Origin: Rhodanobacter sp. UBA5168
GTDB lineage: Bacteria > Pseudomonadota > Gammaproteobacteria > Xanthomonadales > Rhodanobacteraceae
Reading direction: 5' to 3'
Assembly: GCA_002413455.1 (NCBI GenBank)
Contig: DHXA01000061.1
Span: 1-8,048, forward strand
Length of the DNA stretch: 8,048 nt
In this document: piece after piece, positions 1 through 5,820 of the stretch
Numbering within the stretch: the first letter of the stretch is position 1
How the letters are laid out: every line of letters begins with the position of its first letter
Made by a program: the position numbers and the translations under genes
Notes under the pieces: generated by a model
Databases searched by the model: none
Seen by the model: the letters and a program-made list of their open reading frames with translations, nothing else
Told to the model about the DNA's origin: nothing

Positions 1-22
1 GGGAGCGACTTCAGTCGCGATC
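1..22 (+). repeat. REP element, left flank of the RAYT gene
   Basis: This is one copy of the window's REP repeat, core GGAGCGACTTCAGTCGC, which folds as a short hairpin (GCGAC / GTCGC around TTCA). It is cut at its 5' side by the window edge, so the leading TGT seen in other copies is missing. Its last bases touch the stop codon of the transposase gene (TGA read on the minus strand, 23 to 21). It is in the orientation opposite to the copy at 602-626, so the two form inverted flanks of that gene. Confidence 0.85.
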
Positions 23-515
23 AATCCAGTTGCAGACCAGTATCGCCATTGATGAAGTACGCATCCCAATACGGATAGTCCATCAGGTCTTCCACCAACC
101 CTGCGCGTACAGGGTTGGCAATGATATAGCGGGCTGCCTGCTCGATAGCTTCGTCCCGGCGAAGCGCATGATCATGGAAACCTTTGGCCCAAAGTGGTCC
201 ATCTAATGCACAGGATTGATTCACGTAACGAGCCGTTACGCCCTTGATGCGCTGAACAACGGTCGAGAGGTTTGCACCTTCGCCAAGTTTGATCAGGCCA
301 TGCCAATGGTCGGGCATCAATACCCAGCACAGGCAACGACTGGGCAACCAGAGTTCCGCTGACGAGATTGTGCGAGCGGTCGCCCATGCCAGTTCCGAAT
401 CGAGGAAATGGGGTTTGCGCTGCGAGGTGGTCCAAGTGATGAGATAGATCTGGCCTGACAGGGAACGTCTGCCAATGCGTAACCGTCGATAGCCCAGAGT
501 GGGGAGGCGTGACAT
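21..515 (-). CDS. REP-associated tyrosine transposase (RAYT), IS200/IS605-like Y1 family
   Basis: This 164-residue protein belongs to the RAYT group of single-domain HUH/Y1 transposases (transposase_17, IS200-like fold). Visible motifs are the metal-binding HUH in MPDHWHGLI (H70 and H72), the conserved LWAKGFHDHALR block (109-119), and the catalytic tyrosine Y130 in ARYIIANPVRAGLV. Length is typical for the family and the frame is intact, so it is probably functional. RAYTs bind and nick single-stranded REP hairpins next to a short foot sequence (here GGAG) and are thought to spread REPs; they are normally single-copy, domesticated chromosomal genes rather than self-mobile elements. The gene is bracketed by inverted REPs (1-22 and 602-626), the usual RAYT context. 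The ATG at 515 lacks a clear Shine-Dalgarno sequence, which suggests low expression. The function in REP mobility is inferred from the family. Confidence 0.93.
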   Translation of the reverse strand: MSRLPTLGYRRLRIGRRSLSGQIYLITWTTSQRKPHFLDSELAWATARTISSAELWLPSRCLCWVLMPDHWHGLIKLGEGANLSTVVQRIKGVTARYVNQSCALDGPLWAKGFHDHALRRDEAIEQAARYIIANPVRAGLVEDLMDYPYWDAYFINGDTGLQLD

Positions 516-601
516 GGGGCCAGTTTGCAGGGCCGGAGCATGGCAGTCATGCAGTCAGCGGTTTGCCGGCTTGTAGTTGATGTCGGGCACCTGTGTAGGA
601 G

Positions 602-626
602 CATCGTGACTGAAGTCGCTCCCACA
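602..626 (-). repeat. REP element, right flank of the RAYT gene (inverted copy)
   Basis: This REP copy lies in reverse orientation about 87 bp upstream of the RAYT start codon. It differs from consensus by one stem base (GTGACT instead of GCGACT on the plus strand), which leaves a mismatch or wobble in the hairpin. Together with the copy at 1-22 it makes a forward-gene-reverse unit with the same geometry as the small BIMEs in the rest of the window. The remaining sequence between 516 and 601 holds no recognisable gene. Confidence 0.88.
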
Positions 627-643
627 AGCCGCGCGCGTCATTT

Positions 644-668
644 TGTGGGGGCGACTTCAGTCGCGATG
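644..668 (+). repeat. REP element with GGGG foot, unpaired on its right side
   Basis: This forward REP copy lies 17 bp after the reverse copy at 602-626 and about 35 bp past the end of corA. The base just before the hairpin is changed (GGGGGCGAC instead of GGGAGCGAC), so the GGAG foot reads GGGG, while the hairpin itself is intact. No reverse partner follows. The pair 602-626/644-668 is arranged tail to tail, opposite to the three other pairs. Convergent position after corA means it could also affect the 3' end of the corA transcript; no separate T-tract terminator was seen there. Confidence 0.85.
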
Positions 669-703
669 TTCCGAGCTAGTTGAGGACCGGGTCCGCGGCT
701 TGC

Positions 704-1732
704 TCAGAGCCACTTCGCCCGCTTCAGCCCGACAAAGATGCCGCCTACCACGCCGATCATGACGACGATGATGGCCGGGTAGGCCCACGGCCTGCTGAGT
801 TCGGGCATGTGCTGGAAGTTCATGCCGTACCAGCTGGTGAGCAGGGTTGGCGCGGCGAGCATGGCGGCCCAGCCGGCGAGCTTCTTCATCACTTCGTTCT
901 GGCCGAAGCTGACCAGCGAGAGGTTGACGCTGATGGCGGCGGACAGCATCTCGCGCATGGCACCGATGGATTCGTTGACGCGGAACACGTGGTCGTAGAC
1001 ATCGCGGAAATACGCGCGCAGTTCATCCGGGATCAGGCCCGGGTGCAGGCGTACCAGCTGGCTGATGATGTCCTGGAGGGGTGCCACTGCCAGGCGCAGC
1101 GTCATCAGGTCGCGCTGCATGTCGTAAAGCCGGTGCACGGTGCTGCGTTTGAAGGTCTCGGCGAAGATGTCCTGCTCCAGTTGCTGCAGCTCCTCGCGGA
1201 AGTCGCGCACGATCGGCAGCAGGTTGTCGACGATAAAATCGAGCACGCCATACAACGCATAACTGGGTCCGTTCGCCAGCAGTTTCGGCGTGTGCTCGCA
1301 GGTGCGCCGTGCCGGTGCGTAGGACAGCGAGGCGCCGTGTCGCACGGTGACCAGATAGCGCGGACCGAAGAAGATATGCGTTTCGCCGAAGGCCAGATGG
1401 CCATCGATCAGCTGGGCGGTCTGCACCACCAGGAACAGCGAGTCACCGTAGGTTTCGATCTTGGTGCGCTGATGTGCACTGTGGGCATCCTCGATCGCCA
1501 GATCGTGCAGGCCGAATTCTTCCTGGAGCTTCAGCAGCAGGTGTTCGTCCGGCTCATGCAGGCCGACCCAGACGAAGGTGTCCGGTTGCGCCAGTACGTC
1601 GCTGATGGCGTCGAGGGAGACATTACCGATCCGGCTGCCGTCCTTGTGATAGGCGATGCAGTTGACCACCATCGGTTGGTCGGCGGACGGCGGTACGATC
1701 GGTGCTGGTGGTGTGATCAGATCCATGCGCAC
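704..1732 (-). CDS. corA: CorA-family magnesium/cobalt channel
   Basis: This is a 342-residue CorA-type divalent cation channel, expected to form a homopentamer in the inner membrane that takes up Mg2+ (also Co2+ and Ni2+). The long N-terminal cytoplasmic domain (to about residue 280) includes the helix with EELQQLEQDIFAETF near 180-194. Two C-terminal membrane helices follow (about 283-302 and 317-335), with the family signature YGMN (302-305) ending the first and the acidic loop HMPEL after it. A basic tail, KRAKWL, ends the protein. The start is GTG at 1732 with a GGGG stretch about 6 bases upstream; an in-frame ATG at 1726 would shorten it by two residues. It lies 46 bp after the DUF4105 gene on the same strand and is the last gene of the cluster, which ends in REP DNA. 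The choice between CorA and a ZntB-like paralogue rests on overall resemblance and the GMN motif, both of which fit CorA. Confidence 0.92.
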   Translation of the reverse strand: MRMDLITPPAPIVPPSADQPMVVNCIAYHKDGSRIGNVSLDAISDVLAQPDTFVWVGLHEPDEHLLLKLQEEFGLHDLAIEDAHSAHQRTKIETYGDSLFLVVQTAQLIDGHLAFGETHIFFGPRYLVTVRHGASLSYAPARRTCEHTPKLLANGPSYALYGVLDFIVDNLLPIVRDFREELQQLEQDIFAETFKRSTVHRLYDMQRDLMTLRLAVAPLQDIISQLVRLHPGLIPDELRAYFRDVYDHVFRVNESIGAMREMLSAAISVNLSLVSFGQNEVMKKLAGWAAMLAAPTLLTSWYGMNFQHMPELSRPWAYPAIIVVMIGVVGGIFVGLKRAKWL

Positions 1733-1778
1733 ATCATGCCCCGCACCGGAAGACGGGGCAATTACACATCAACGGATA

Positions 1779-2984
1779 TCAGCGGTTGCGGCGCAGGCTC
1801 CAGGCCAGCGCCAGCCAGCTCGGCAGGGCAAGCAGCAGCCACGGCTGATTCTGTTGCACGGTGCCGGGCAGCAGGTGCAGCAGCACGGCGATCACGACAG
1901 CGAGCAGTTGCGCCGCGATCGCGCCATCCATGAAACGCGAGGCCGCGAAGCCGCGGCGCGAGCGCCACAGCGTCGGCAGCAGCAGCAAGGCCAGCGGGTT
2001 GAACAGCAGCAGATTGGCGTTGGCCCATGCCGAGTGGTGCGTGGTGAGTGTCCACAGCGCCAGCAAGATCAGGCCGACGAGGCTGGCCGATACCAGGTAC
2101 AGGGTGCCGAGCAGGGCATAGCCGAGCGGCCATCGGTGCCGCGTCAACACGATCAGCGCGCCGATCAGAAGGCCGGCCAGCGCCAGCGGCAGGCGCAGGT
2201 CGGGTGCGGCGGTCGGTGGTACGTCCAGCCGATTCGGCGAGGTCAGCTGTTCGCCGCGCACCAGTGGCTGCAACTGCCCGTGGCCGTTGTCGACTCGCAC
2301 CTCGCGCAGCTGGGTCTGCAGCACTTCGGGCAGAAAGCTTTCCTGCCATGCATTGAGCGGCTGGTCGGCATACGGCCCCAGACCGAGATCCATCACCAGC
2401 ATCAGCCACGGCTGCGCGCTCATCAGGCGCACCGTCTGCTGGCGGTAGGTCATCCCGCCGGGGCGTGCGGTCAGTTGCGCTTTCATCACGCCACGCAGTG
2501 CCTTGTCCAGCGCGTCGCGCACGCGGGTGGTGCAGTTGTCGGCGTAGTAGTCGTAGTTGTAGCCGGCGTTTTCGGGGCGCAGGTTCCACAACAGGAAATC
2601 GCGTAGCGCGGCAGCCTGATCGGCGGTCATTGCCAGTGTCTCGCGGGTGACCGAGCGGCCGCTCTCGATGTAGAAGCGCTCGTCGATGCCGCTGGGGGCC
2701 GCATCCATCAGGTAGTGCATGCGACCGCGGGCGAAGTTGAGGAAGAAGTTCTCCTCATTGAAATCGAACACGCCGTAGTTGAAGTTGATCGCCTCGCCCG
2801 AGACGCTGTCGCGCAGTTCGATCGCATCGTGGCCGAAGCGCTCCCAGTAGGTTTCGCCGGGGCCGTAGGTGATCAGCGATACTTCGAGATTGGCCCCGGG
2901 AGCGTTGGCTACGCTGGCGTGGGCAGGCAGTGCGAAGGCCATCCAGAGCATGGCAAGGCAGAACGCGGAGCCGATGTATCGCAT
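1779..2984 (-). CDS. DUF4105 (Lnb N-terminal periplasmic domain) membrane protein
   Basis: This 401-residue protein has a cleavable signal peptide (residues 1-23, cleavage after AHA), a periplasmic DUF4105 domain at about 33-230, and five hydrophobic C-terminal segments (about 265-280, 287-311, 322-339, 354-372 and 380-397). Conserved DUF4105 features are visible: YWERFGHDAIEL (FGH at 50-52), INFNYGVFDF and NFFLNFARGRMHYLM (69-93), and YDYYADNCTTRVRDAL (Cys151). The His and Cys recall a papain-like arrangement, but catalysis is only speculation; the biochemical role is unknown. The start is ATG at 2984, eight bases after AAGG and next to the signal peptide. The same frame opens at 3053, but the extra 23 residues are largely translated REP DNA ([10 protein letters not shown]) and are not accepted. 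It lies between corC and corA, so a link to envelope or metal homeostasis is possible but unproven. Confidence 0.85.
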   Translation of the reverse strand: MRYIGSAFCLAMLWMAFALPAHASVANAPGANLEVSLITYGPGETYWERFGHDAIELRDSVSGEAINFNYGVFDFNEENFFLNFARGRMHYLMDAAPSGIDERFYIESGRSVTRETLAMTADQAAALRDFLLWNLRPENAGYNYDYYADNCTTRVRDALDKALRGVMKAQLTARPGGMTYRQQTVRLMSAQPWLMLVMDLGLGPYADQPLNAWQESFLPEVLQTQLREVRVDNGHGQLQPLVRGEQLTSPNRLDVPPTAAPDLRLPLALAGLLIGALIVLTRHRWPLGYALLGTLYLVSASLVGLILLALWTLTTHHSAWANANLLLFNPLALLLLPTLWRSRRGFAASRFMDGAIAAQLLAVVIAVLLHLLPGTVQQNQPWLLLALPSWLALAWSLRRNR

Positions 2985-3011
2985 GAATCCAACCTTGTCG
3001 TAGTGGTGCTC

Positions 3012-3082
3012 TGTGGGAGCGACTTCAGTCGCGATGCTTCGCTGATTGAACACCTGAGCATCGCGACTGAAGTCGCTCCCAC
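3012..3082. repeat. BIME: inverted REP pair between corC and the DUF4105 gene
   Basis: A forward REP (3012-3037) and a reverse REP (3058-3082) face each other. The arms 3013-3038 and 3057-3082 are perfect 26-bp inverted repeats around an 18-base loop. In a transcript this would form a very stable hairpin, with each arm also able to form its own small REP hairpin. It fills most of the 132-bp gap between the corC stop (3117) and the DUF4105 start (2984), so it could attenuate read-through or shield upstream mRNA from 3' exonucleases. There is no T-tract, so it is not a classical terminator. Confidence 0.92.
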
Positions 3083-3116
3083 GGGATCGCGCCTTTCAGG
3101 GCTGCGTCTGGGCGGC

Positions 3117-3962
3117 TCAGTCTTTCTGGCGATCCACGCGGAACTGCTGCACGCGTCGATCATCCGCTTCGGTGACGTGGAACTGATAGTCGCCGATGCG
3201 GACTTGCTCGCCGACCTCCGGCAGGTGCCCGAACTCCGAGGTGACCATGCCGCCGACGGTATCGTATTCCTCGTCGGAGAAATCCGCGCCGGTCTGTTCG
3301 TTGAAATCCTCGATCGGGGTCAGTGCGCTGACCAGCCAGTCTCCGCCGGGCTGTTCGTGCATCAGCTTCGGTTCTTCCTCGTCGTCGTGTTCGTCATCGA
3401 TCTCACCCACAATTTGTTCGAGTACGTCTTCGATGGTGATCAGGCCGGCGACGCCGCCATATTCGTTGACCACCAGCGCCATGTGATTGCGCGACAGCCG
3501 GAATTCCTCCAGCAGCACGTTCAATCGCATCGATTCGGGAATCAGTACGGCCGGGCGCAGGATCGCGCGGATGTCGAAATGCTCGGCCGCGCCGAAGAAC
3601 TTCAGCAGATCCTTGGCCAGCAGGATCCCGAGGATCTCGTCCTTGTCGTCGCCGTGTACGGGAAAGCGCGAGTGGCCGGACTCGACCACGGCAGCGAGGA
3701 TGTCAGGCAGCGGTGACTCAGCCGCCAGCATGACGATCTGTGCGCGCGGAACCATCACATCGTCCACGCTCAATTCGGTGACCTTGATCGCACCCTCGAC
3801 CATGGTGAGGGTGTCGATGGACAGCAGTCCGTTGGTCTGGGCGGAGCGCAGCTCCTCGATCAGTTCGCTGCGGTTGCGTGGCTCGCCAGAGAACATGTGG
3901 CCCAGCCGATCCCACCAGGTGCGGTGTGCCGGGCCGCTGGTACTGCCAGGGTCGTCGTTCAT
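3117..3962 (-). CDS. corC: CorC/YbeX-type CBS-domain protein (Mg/Co homeostasis)
   Basis: This 281-residue protein is of the soluble CorC/YbeX type. It lacks the N-terminal CNNM (DUF21) membrane domain of larger relatives. Two CBS domains occupy about 65-125 (DVMVPRAQIVML, then SGHSRFPVHGD and ILGILLAKDLL) and 130-190 (AILRPAVLIPESM, then NHMALVVNEYGG and GLITIEDVLEQIVGEI). A CorC_HlyC transporter-associated domain covers about 205-280, after an acidic linker (DDEHDDEEEPK). In enterobacteria CorC was linked genetically to CorA-dependent Mg2+/Co2+ efflux, and YbeX to ribosome metabolism; the exact activity is unsettled. The ATG at 3962 is preferred; the codon just before it is an in-frame GTG (3965), and neither has a strong ribosome binding site. 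The gene follows ybeY after 147 bp, as in the usual ybeZYX order, with its own possible promoter in that gap. Confidence 0.92.
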   Translation of the reverse strand: MNDDPGSTSGPAHRTWWDRLGHMFSGEPRNRSELIEELRSAQTNGLLSIDTLTMVEGAIKVTELSVDDVMVPRAQIVMLAAESPLPDILAAVVESGHSRFPVHGDDKDEILGILLAKDLLKFFGAAEHFDIRAILRPAVLIPESMRLNVLLEEFRLSRNHMALVVNEYGGVAGLITIEDVLEQIVGEIDDEHDDEEEPKLMHEQPGGDWLVSALTPIEDFNEQTGADFSDEEYDTVGGMVTSEFGHLPEVGEQVRIGDYQFHVTEADDRRVQQFRVDRQKD

Positions 3963-4001
3963 CACTCGTTTGAATGCAGCCCGAAACCGGGCGGAAAGCC
4001 A

Positions 4002-4030
4002 ATTCTAGCGGAAAAATTTTGACGATTCAG
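4002..4030 (-). promoter_or_regulatory. possible promoter for corC inside the ybeZYX cluster
   Basis: On the minus strand a TAGAAT hexamer (4007 to 4002) is a good -10 match (5 of 6). Seventeen bases upstream is CTGAAT, a weak -35 (3 of 6). It lies in an AT-rich patch (CAAAATTTTT) within the 147-bp gap between the ybeY stop and the corC start, about 40 bp before corC. No other feature is seen in this gap. It is a pattern match only. Confidence 0.35.
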
Positions 4031-4109
4031 TGTGTTTGCCGCCCTTGACGGAGAAGAGGAAGGCCTGACCCTCTCGCTGCGGACAACGGAGACACCACGG
4101 CGGACAGCT

Positions 4110-4658
4110 TCAGGTGTACGGGTTCGCGATGCCCAGGTCAGCGAGGATGCGTGTTTCCAGCGCCTCCATCACGTTGGCTTCGCCGTCTTCGAGGTGGTCG
4201 TAGCCGAGCAGATGCAGCACGCCATGGATAGTCAGGTGGGCCCAATGATCGCGCGGCAGCTTGGCTTGCTCGACGGCTTCGCGCAGCACCACTGGCGCGC
4301 AGATCGCCAGATCGCCGATCAGCGGCAGCGCCACGCCGGGCGGCAATTCGGCGGGGAAAGACAGCACGTTGGTGGCGTAGTCCTTGCTGCGATAAGCGCG
4401 GTTGAGCGCGCGGCCTTCGTCGAGATCGACGATGCGGATCGCCAACTCCACCGGTTTGCGGCGTTTCGCGCCACGCAACGCTGCTTCCGCCCAGCGGCGA
4501 AAGCTGGTTGCAGAGGGCAGGCCGGCGCGTGGCACGGCGTAGCCGACGTGAACTTGTACTTGTGGGAGCGACTTCAGTCGCGATGCTTTTGCTTTCTGTG
4601 AAGGAGCCATCGCGGCTGAAGCCGCTCCCCCAAAGACGCGGGAATGACGCCCACTCAT
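4110..4658 (-). CDS. ybeY: endoribonuclease YbeY (rRNA maturation) with a REP-encoded N-terminal extension
   Basis: YbeY is a zinc-dependent single-strand endoribonuclease acting in 16S rRNA 3'-end maturation and late 70S ribosome quality control. The signature [11 protein letters not shown] is complete (zinc-ligand histidines H145, H149 and H155), as are [17 protein letters not shown] (86-102) and the IGDLAIC strand (114-120). The ATG at 4658 overlaps the phoH stop as ATGA and is preceded by GGAAGAGGA at good spacing, so translational coupling is likely. Family homology starts only near residue 34 ([15 protein letters not shown]). Residues about 10-33 (including GAASAA and SRLKSLPQ) are read from a REP pair at 4561-4632, making the protein 182 residues against about 155 in E. 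coli. The only other upstream ATG (4610) is inside the REP and lacks a Shine-Dalgarno sequence. The core identification is firm; the true N-terminus is not. Confidence 0.93.
   Translation of the reverse strand: MSGRHSRVFGGAASAAMAPSQKAKASRLKSLPQVQVHVGYAVPRAGLPSATSFRRWAEAALRGAKRRKPVELAIRIVDLDEGRALNRAYRSKDYATNVLSFPAELPPGVALPLIGDLAICAPVVLREAVEQAKLPRDHWAHLTIHGVLHLLGYDHLEDGEANVMEALETRILADLGIANPYT
4561..4632. repeat. BIME: inverted REP pair inside the 5' coding region of ybeY
   Basis: A forward REP (4561-4586) and a diverged reverse REP (4608-4632) flank a 21-base spacer. Over 25 aligned bases they differ at three positions. Two of these are partners in the hairpin stem (A-T changed to G-C on both sides, GCGGC / GCCGC), so the fold is kept. 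The pair spans 72 bp, a multiple of three, and reads through the ybeY frame without a stop. It lies 24 bp after the ybeY start codon. Confidence 0.9.
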
Positions 4659-5635
4659 GGAGCGTCCTCTTCCTTCTGCTCGAACGCCTCGTACGCGCGC
4701 ACGATCTTCGCCACCAAGGGATGGCGCACCACGTCGCGCGAGGTGAAGAACGTGAAGCTGATGCCGCTGACGTCGCGCAGCACTTCCACCGCCTGCCGCA
4801 GACCGGAACGCGTGCTGCGCGGCAGATCGACCTGGGTGACGTCGCCGGTGATCACCGCAACCGTGCCGAAGCCGATGCGCGTCAGGAACATCTTCATCTG
4901 TTCGACCGTGGTGTTCTGCGCCTCGTCGAGAATCACGTACGAATCGTTGAGAGTGCGTCCACGCATGTACGCAAGCGGCGCGATCTCGATCACGTTGCGC
5001 TCGATCAACTTGGCCACCTTCTCGAAGCCCAGCATTTCGTACAGCGCGTCGTAGAGAGGGCGAAGGTAAGGGTCCACCTTTTGCGACAGATCGCCCGGCA
5101 GGAAGCCGAGTTTTTCACCAGCCTCCACCGCCGGCCGCACCAGCAGCAGGCGCTGCACGCGGTTCGCCTCCAGTGCTTCGACCGCGCTGGCCACGGCCAG
5201 ATAGGTCTTGCCGGTGCCGGCCGGTCCCACGCCGAAGTTGATGTCGTGACTGGCGATCGCGTGCAGGTAGCGCGCCTGATTCGCGCCGCGGCCCTTGATC
5301 ACGCCGCGCTTGACCCGGATCGCCACTTCCTGGGTGCCTTCGGTCGACGCCGCGGTGATCGCATCGATGCCGGATTCGGCCAGGTGCAGATTGATCCGTG
5401 CGCCGGTCAGCGATTCGTCCTCGGTGGTGGCATACAGCGAGCGGAGCACTTTTTCGGCGGCCCTGGCCGGCGCATCTTCGCCAATCACCTGGAAGATGCT
5501 GCCGCGGTGATTGATCTCCACGCCGAGGCGCAATTCGATCTGGCGCAGGTGTTCGTCGAAGGGCCCGCACAGGTTGGCGAGGCGGGCATTGTCATCGGGA
5601 TCGAGGGTGAAGTCGCGCTGGTTGAGTTCGCTCAT
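4655..5635 (-). CDS. ybeZ: PhoH-family P-loop ATPase (YbeZ)
   Basis: This 326-residue PhoH-like protein is a cytoplasmic P-loop ATPase with predicted RNA helicase-like or RNA-associated activity, and a YbeY partner. Walker A is GPAGTGKT (137-144), Walker B is YVILDEAQN (233-241), and the PhoH block [10 protein letters not shown] (263-272) and the R-finger-like TRSGLR (275-280) follow. The N-terminal part ([35 protein letters not shown]) matches the KH-like start of YbeZ proteins. The start is set at ATG 5635 because homology begins at once ([12 protein letters not shown]). An in-frame ATG at 5674 would add 13 residues of low plausibility; neither has a strong Shine-Dalgarno sequence. It is the first gene of the minus-strand cluster and overlaps ybeY by ATGA. 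A BIME lies upstream, so the transcript may carry a hairpin leader. The annotation name phoH is also common. Confidence 0.95.
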   Translation of the reverse strand: MSELNQRDFTLDPDDNARLANLCGPFDEHLRQIELRLGVEINHRGSIFQVIGEDAPARAAEKVLRSLYATTEDESLTGARINLHLAESGIDAITAASTEGTQEVAIRVKRGVIKGRGANQARYLHAIASHDINFGVGPAGTGKTYLAVASAVEALEANRVQRLLLVRPAVEAGEKLGFLPGDLSQKVDPYLRPLYDALYEMLGFEKVAKLIERNVIEIAPLAYMRGRTLNDSYVILDEAQNTTVEQMKMFLTRIGFGTVAVITGDVTQVDLPRSTRSGLRQAVEVLRDVSGISFTFFTSRDVVRHPLVAKIVRAYEAFEQKEEDAP

Positions 5636-5693
5636 AGACGCGCGAGAGTAGCGCGGCGCAGGTGGAAGAGCCATGACGAGTTGATCCCGCCTC

Positions 5694-5770
5694 TGTGGGA
5701 GCGACTTCAGTCGCGATGCTCTTCCACCGGCATCGAAACTGGAAGCATCGCGACTGAAGTCGCTCCCACA
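5694..5770. repeat. BIME: inverted REP pair between divergent phoH and tetR genes
   Basis: The forward REP (5694-5719) and reverse REP (5745-5770) are perfect 26-bp inverted repeats. The spacer between them adds a further pairing, CTTCCA (5721-5726) with TGGAAG (5740-5745). The element sits 59 bp upstream of the phoH start at 5635 and 50 bp before tetR. If the phoH promoter lies in the AT-rich stretch at 5791-5813, the whole BIME is transcribed as part of the phoH leader. Confidence 0.92.
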
Positions 5771-5785
5771 ACGATGTGCCGCGTT

Positions 5786-5820
5786 TGCACATAATTAATT
5801 TATGAATTAATTTGCGTGCA
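5786..5820. promoter_or_regulatory. AT-rich palindrome, candidate TetR operator and divergent promoter region
   Basis: A perfect inverted repeat, AATTAATT-TATG-AATTAATT (5793-5812), is framed by a second inverted pair, TGCAC (5786-5790) and GTGCA (5816-5820), offset by one base. It is the only markedly AT-rich stretch in the 184-bp phoH-tetR gap and runs into the tetR ATG. Its size and symmetry suit a TetR-family dimer, so autorepression is the simplest reading. TTGCAC at 5785-5790 and TAATTT at 5808-5813 are 17 bases apart and could be a weak -35/-10. Binding and promoter activity are inferred. Confidence 0.55.

Noticed and set aside
1..668. A CRISPR-like array made of the repeated 25-bp elements
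   Set aside because: The copies alternate in orientation, are spaced hundreds of bases apart or as inverted pairs, have no regular spacers and no cas genes, and accompany a RAYT gene.
680..1933. Long plus-strand open frame of 417 codons opposite corA
   Set aside because: It is antisense to a clear CorA gene. The product is His/Gln/Asp/Val-rich with no motif, as expected for the reverse of a GC-rich gene, and it runs into unrelated sequence.
1656..2606. Plus-strand open frame of 316 codons opposite the DUF4105 gene
   Set aside because: It has a Gln/Arg/Ala-rich product without domains and lies antisense to a gene with signal peptide, membrane segments and conserved motifs.
3012..3082. The inverted REP pair as a rho-independent terminator
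   Set aside because: The stem is strong but no T-tract follows on either strand. It is repeated elsewhere, including inside a gene, so it is better called a BIME.
2715..3716. Plus-strand open frame of 333 codons spanning corC, a BIME and part of DUF4105
   Set aside because: It crosses the REP pair (giving REP peptides such as [10 protein letters not shown] and SIATEVAPT) and is antisense to two real genes.
4034..4109. Small imperfect hairpin (AGAGG/CCTCT) in the ybeY-corC gap as a terminator
   Set aside because: It has only five paired bases and no T-tract, which is within chance for this base composition.
4508..5794. Plus-strand open frame of 428 codons opposite ybeY and phoH
   Set aside because: It starts and ends in REP-derived sequence and is otherwise antisense to phoH, whose Walker motifs are complete.
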